Shown in pieces: positions 60,529-64,000 of a DNA stretch of 64,000 bases. Under the pieces are notes generated by a model. That model did not search any database. It was not told the DNA's origin and was given only the letters and a program-made list of their open reading frames with translations. Every line of letters starts with the position of its first letter. The stretch's first letter is position 1. Made by a program: the position numbers and the translations under genes. The stretch is from Chitinophaga oryzae (GTDB taxonomy: Bacteria; Bacteroidota; Bacteroidia; Chitinophagales; Chitinophagaceae), in assembly GCF_012516375.2 (NCBI RefSeq), contig NZ_CP051204.2, positions 2,170,001 through 2,234,000 of the forward strand, given 5' to 3'.

Positions 60529-61497
60529 ATGGCAGATTTTCAACCGGACAGCCGCCTGCTGACCAGCTATTTCGAAGGTAAAATTTCCGATCCCGCCACC
60601 CGCGCGGCCATTGAGGCTTATATCGCCAGCGGTGAAGACGCGGCGTTTGTCCAGTCCTGCATGGAGGCGGCATGGGCCGGCACCGGCAATGCAGCTGCCC
60701 CTGAAAAGGCATCAGACAACGACTGGCAACAGTTCCGCCGCCTGGCAGGCATCACTGCCCAACGCCGGATGTTATACCCACAGATGGCCGCAGCCGCCAC
60801 CCTGTTGTTGCTCGTAACGGTGGCCGCCTGGCTGTTTTTTAAGCCGAAGCCCCAGCCGCCCGCGCTGGCCTGGCAAACCATCACCGCCGCACCGGGTACA
60901 CCCCGCCAGCTGCAGCTGCCGGACGGCTCGCAGGTGACCATCTACCCGGGTTCCTCTGTGAGTTATATCCCGGAATTTAACACGGCCATCCGCGAAATCC
61001 GCCTCTCCGGCCGCGCCTTTTTTAATATCTCCACCGCCGCTGAAAGGCCATTCCTCGTTACCTCAGGGAAATATACCACCCAGGTGCTGGGTACCGCTTT
61101 TGAGGTAGACGACCGGACCCGGCTCACTGTAACGCTCCTCTCCGGGAAAGTAAGACTGTTAGGCTACCACGGTCAGCGCCTCACCGATCTCCAACCACAC
61201 CAACAGGTCATCGTCGATAAACAGGCCGGAAGCTTCCGCCTGTCCGCCGTAGCTGCCGATGCGGCCACCAGCTGGACCACCGGCCAGCTCACCTTTGACC
61301 AGGAGAAATTAAATACGGTGTGCGAAGACTTACAGCAATGGTACAACGTAAAGATCCGCATCGCCGGGAAAGCACTGCTGCAAAAGCGGATTACCGCGGA
61401 GTTCAAACAGCTGCCGCTGCCCGCAGTGATGGACATTCTCTCACAAACAGCAGGGTTCCGCTACCGGCAGGAAAAAGATACGATCGTGATCTACTAA
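60529..61497 (+). CDS. FecR-family anti-sigma factor
   Basis: This 322-residue protein has a cytoplasmic N-terminal domain (RLLTSYFEGKISDPATRAAI, about residues 5-24), one transmembrane helix (MAAAATLLLLVTVAAWLFF, about residues 85-103) and a periplasmic FecR domain (about residues 125-225) with QLQLPDGSQVTIYPGSSVSY, REIRLSGRAFFNI, and TTQVLGTAFEVDD. The C-terminal region (TFDQEKLNTVCEDLQQWYNV) is the DUF4974 module typical of Bacteroidota FecR proteins. It is 63 bases after the sigma factor gene and relays the signal from the STN domain of the following SusC. Confidence 0.93.
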   Translation: MADFQPDSRLLTSYFEGKISDPATRAAIEAYIASGEDAAFVQSCMEAAWAGTGNAAAPEKASDNDWQQFRRLAGITAQRRMLYPQMAAAATLLLLVTVAAWLFFKPKPQPPALAWQTITAAPGTPRQLQLPDGSQVTIYPGSSVSYIPEFNTAIREIRLSGRAFFNISTAAERPFLVTSGKYTTQVLGTAFEVDDRTRLTVTLLSGKVRLLGYHGQRLTDLQPHQQVIVDKQAGSFRLSAVAADAATSWTTGQLTFDQEKLNTVCEDLQQWYNVKIRIAGKALLQKRITAEFKQLPLPAVMDILSQTAGFRYRQEKDTIVIY

Positions 61498-61507
61498 AAA
61501 AATTAAA

Positions 61508-61527
61508 CGCCCCGGTGCAACGGGGCG
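61508..61527 (+). terminator. Short GC hairpin between fecR-like and susC-like genes
   Basis: A 7-bp stem (CGCCCCG / CGGGGCG, 6-base loop) lies 11 bases after the FecR-family gene's stop. It is flanked by TTAAA on the left and CTTAAAA on the right, without a strong T run. It may act as a partial terminator or processing element that lets SusC be expressed at a different level. Confidence 0.5.
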
Positions 61528-61613
61528 CTTAAAATAGCAACTGACGGGTTTGTCAGCCAAGTAACCTGAAATGCAGGCGTAAACCACCTGCACCTAAAAT
61601 CAATTGTAAAATA

Positions 61614-64000
61614 ATGAAAACATTTTTATTGCATCGGATACTGATGCTGTTTTTTCTCCTGTCGGTCAGCATCCGGCTGCTGGCGCAGCACGACCGTACG
61701 CTGAATTTCAGCGGCGCCACGCTGACGGTCAGGCAGTTTATCCAGCAGATGAAAAGCCAGCAGCAACTGCAGGTAACGTTCGATGAGGAAGTTAACGCCC
61801 TGTTGTCCCGTACCGTCAGCATCCGCAAACATACGGCCACACTGAAAGAAGCGCTCGGCTGGCTGGCATCGGACGTATCCATACAATGCCGCATCGTCAA
61901 TAACTATGCTATCCTCAGTGTAGCCCCCACCGTTAAAAAGCAGGAGGCGCCCCCGGCTGCACCGGCAGCTGAATTGCCGCCACCTTCCACAAAGGCGCTG
62001 GGTGAAGTGGTGGTAACAGCGCTGGGCATCAAAAAAGCGGAACGTAACCTCGGTTATTCCATCTCCCAGCTCTCTTCAAAAGATGTGAGCGACGTACCCC
62101 AACCCAATGTGATGAACAGCCTGGCGGCACGCGTGCCGGGCGTCAGCATCCGCAGCACCGGCTCCGACCCCGGTTCCAGCGTAATGGTCACCATCCGCGG
62201 ACAATCGTCCATCAGCAAAGACAACCAGCCATTATACGTGATCGACGGAGTGCCCGTAGCTCCCGCCATCCAGAACCCCGCACAGGCGGTAGACGGTAAA
62301 CAGACCGTCGACTACGGCAGCCCTATCAGCGATATCAGCGCCGACGATATCGCCAGCATCACCGTACTGAAAGGCGCCAGCGCTGCCGCGCTTTACGGCA
62401 GCCGCGCCGGTTCCGGCGTAATCCTCATCACCACCAAATCCGGCGCCGCCAAAAAAGGCCTGGGCGTAAGCTTCAACTCCACCGCGATGTTCGATAAAGC
62501 ATGGATGTTCCCCCACTTCCAGAACGAATTCGGCAGCGGCGACTGGGCCGGGACAGACAACACCCTCAGCACCGCCGCATGGGGCCCGAAACTGAATACC
62601 GGCCGTAAACTGGTACAGTGGAACAGTCCCCTCGATGAAAACGGTAAACCGGTCCCCCTGGAATGGAAAGCCTACCCCAACCGCGTCAAAGACTTCTTCC
62701 GCACCGGCCGTACCATCACCAATAACATTGCGGTGTCCAAAAGCGGCGACGCCGGCAACTTCAGGATCTCCTACGCCAATATGCAGAACCAGGGCATCGT
62801 CCCCAACACGGACCTGAAACGCAATAACCTGACTTTCTCCGGCACCTACCATCTGAATAAATCCATTCATGTCAGCAGCAATATCGCCTATACGAACAGT
62901 ACCAGCGATAACCGCCCCTCGGCTTACACGGAGAGCGTAACCATGCAGACATATAAGCTCGCGCCCAACGTGGACATCCACGCGCTGCGTAACTACTGGG
63001 TACCGGGAAAAGAAAGCCTGCAGCAGTACAATCCCTATAGCAGCGACGATAACCCTTACCTGATCGCTTACGAAGAAACAAACAGCTATAACCGTAACCG
63101 CATCACAGGAAACGTACAGGTGCAACTGGACCTCCGGAAAGACCTGAGCCTGATGCTCCGCACAGGGCTGGATTATTATTCCCTGTCGGAAGACCAGAAG
63201 CGGCCGTTCAGCGCCAAAAGGACCCCTAAAGGCGCCTTTGTGCTGGGTAACAGCCAGTTCAGGGAACAGAACAGCGACTTCCTGCTCACCTACAAACCGG
63301 AACTGAAAAATAATTTTAAACTGTCTGTCGCTGTAGGTGGCAACCGCATGGACCAGCAGCTGCAATCCAACCAGCAGTCGGCCGGAAGCCTTACCCTGCC
63401 AGGGATCTACAATCTTTCAAATGCTGCGGCCGGATCAGTGATCAATACACAGTCAAGATCTCATAAACGGATCAACAGTATCTACGGTATGAGCGAGATC
63501 AGCTACAACGATTATATCTTCCTCAACCTTACTGCGAGAAACGACTGGAGCAGCACGCTGCCCAAATCCAATAACGCCTATTTTTATCCCTCCGTATCTG
63601 TCAGCGCTATCCTCTCCGAGATGCTGAACATTCAATGGCGGCAGTTGTCTTACCTGAAGCTGAGGGCCAACTGGTCACAGGTAGGCGCTGATACAGACCC
63701 CTACCAGCTCTTCAATACCGTACCGTTCGATACCGACTGGGGCACTGTAAAACGCGCCACCATCAGCTTCAGTCAGCGTAACAGCCTGCTGAAGCCGGAA
63801 ATTGCCACTTCCTACGAAGGAGGGCTGGACGTTAGTTTCTTCAAAGATCGTTTAGGCCTGAACGTTACCTGGTATAAAACCAATAACCGGAACCAGATCA
63901 TCCAGGTGCCCACCACCATTGCTTCCGGCGCCAGCAGTATGCTCATCAATGCCGGTAATATCCAGAACAGCGGCTGGGAGATAGCGCTGAACACAGTGCC
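61614..64000 (+). CDS. SusC/RagA-family TonB-linked receptor with STN signalling domain (partial)
   Basis: The frame is open from ATG at 61614 to the right edge (about 795 codons visible), so the barrel's end lies outside the window. A signal peptide (MKTFLLHRILMLFFLLSVSI) precedes an STN domain (TLNFSGATLTVRQFIQQMKS, LQVTFDEEVNALLS, ATLKEALGWLA), a Pro/Ala-rich linker, the TonB box and plug (LGEVVVTALGIKKAERNLGY, PLYVIDGVPVAPA, SITVLKGASAAALYGSRAGS) and barrel strands. Unusually, no carboxypeptidase-regulatory-like domain is found between STN and plug. With the ECF sigma factor and FecR protein just upstream, this receptor should both import its ligand and signal its presence. Confidence 0.92.
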   Translation, partial: MKTFLLHRILMLFFLLSVSIRLLAQHDRTLNFSGATLTVRQFIQQMKSQQQLQVTFDEEVNALLSRTVSIRKHTATLKEALGWLASDVSIQCRIVNNYAILSVAPTVKKQEAPPAAPAAELPPPSTKALGEVVVTALGIKKAERNLGYSISQLSSKDVSDVPQPNVMNSLAARVPGVSIRSTGSDPGSSVMVTIRGQSSISKDNQPLYVIDGVPVAPAIQNPAQAVDGKQTVDYGSPISDISADDIASITVLKGASAAALYGSRAGSGVILITTKSGAAKKGLGVSFNSTAMFDKAWMFPHFQNEFGSGDWAGTDNTLSTAAWGPKLNTGRKLVQWNSPLDENGKPVPLEWKAYPNRVKDFFRTGRTITNNIAVSKSGDAGNFRISYANMQNQGIVPNTDLKRNNLTFSGTYHLNKSIHVSSNIAYTNSTSDNRPSAYTESVTMQTYKLAPNVDIHALRNYWVPGKESLQQYNPYSSDDNPYLIAYEETNSYNRNRITGNVQVQLDLRKDLSLMLRTGLDYYSLSEDQKRPFSAKRTPKGAFVLGNSQFREQNSDFLLTYKPELKNNFKLSVAVGGNRMDQQLQSNQQSAGSLTLPGIYNLSNAAAGSVINTQSRSHKRINSIYGMSEISYNDYIFLNLTARNDWSSTLPKSNNAYFYPSVSVSAILSEMLNIQWRQLSYLKLRANWSQVGADTDPYQLFNTVPFDTDWGTVKRATISFSQRNSLLKPEIATSYEGGLDVSFFKDRLGLNVTWYKTNNRNQIIQVPTTIASGASSMLINAGNIQNSGWEIALNTV

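Noticed and set aside
62232..63365. Minus-strand open frame of about 377 codons antisense to the right-edge SusC gene.
   Set aside because: The plus strand encodes a continuous receptor with STN, plug and barrel features here, and the antisense translation shows no domain.

Overview
The window comes from a Bacteroidota genome and looks most like Chitinophaga or a close relative. The evidence is two SusC-type TonB-linked receptors, a SusD lipoprotein, a DUF5018 lipoprotein, a FecR anti-sigma factor with its ECF sigma factor, a gliding-type (CHU_C) C-terminal sorting domain, a LytS/LytTR two-component pair, and weak or absent Shine-Dalgarno sequences. It is ordinary chromosomal accessory and housekeeping sequence: I found no transposase, phage module, CRISPR array or rRNA. 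Genus-level placement is an inference from gene content.

Layout. 1-2418: the tail of a ROK-family gene, then a GMC oxidoreductase with its small gluconate-dehydrogenase-subunit-3-like partner. 2468-3661: an unrecognised secreted protein on the minus strand. 4236-12985: a compact polysaccharide-utilisation-type locus (SusC, SusD, DUF5018 lipoprotein, GHL10-like glycoside hydrolase, SGNH esterase) with an intrinsic terminator inside it. 13105-14592: an ATP-cone/Mrr-type nuclease overlapping a P-loop NTPase whose P-loop is split by a one-base frameshift. 14758-16599: CstA. 16692-23933: a tight six-gene operon (small His/Cys-rich secreted protein, ABC ATPase, TonB receptor, two DUF3526-type ABC permeases, AstE/AspA-like metallohydrolase) that looks like an uptake/export system for a metal complex or modified peptide. 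24504-28488: FAD monooxygenase, a gutted AraC pseudogene, and an ABC-F/TetR operon.

28868-32158 is a large beta-helix/SprB-repeat protein secreted by the type IX system. It is followed by a TonB receptor killed by one in-frame amber codon (32212-34338) and a tRNA-Leu(CAG) with a strong terminator. 35043-38528 holds TetR, a solo beta-ketoacyl-ACP synthase II and a GH20 hexosaminidase. 38531-46816 holds LysE, NTF2-like, DUF3108-like, LytS/LytTR, MarR-GNAT fusion, serine hydrolase and MFS genes. 46930-49517 encodes an LpoB-like/COG3014 envelope group.

49560-51974 is the least explained part. It has a formylglycine-generating-enzyme-like protein, a protein that aligns along its whole length with ABC ATPases but lacks every catalytic residue, an unknown helical protein whose gene overlaps it tail to tail, and a tiny membrane ORF. 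52068-55796 pairs a tyrosine phenol-lyase-like PLP enzyme with a divergent O-methyltransferase and a zinc alcohol dehydrogenase. The window ends with a baeRF-type protein, a membrane protein, a ProX-type tRNA editing protein, an EamA transporter, and an ECF sigma/FecR/STN-SusC signalling locus cut by the right edge.

Gene families were assigned by reading motifs by eye, with no database search. Names given without visible catalytic motifs should be taken as likely, not proven.
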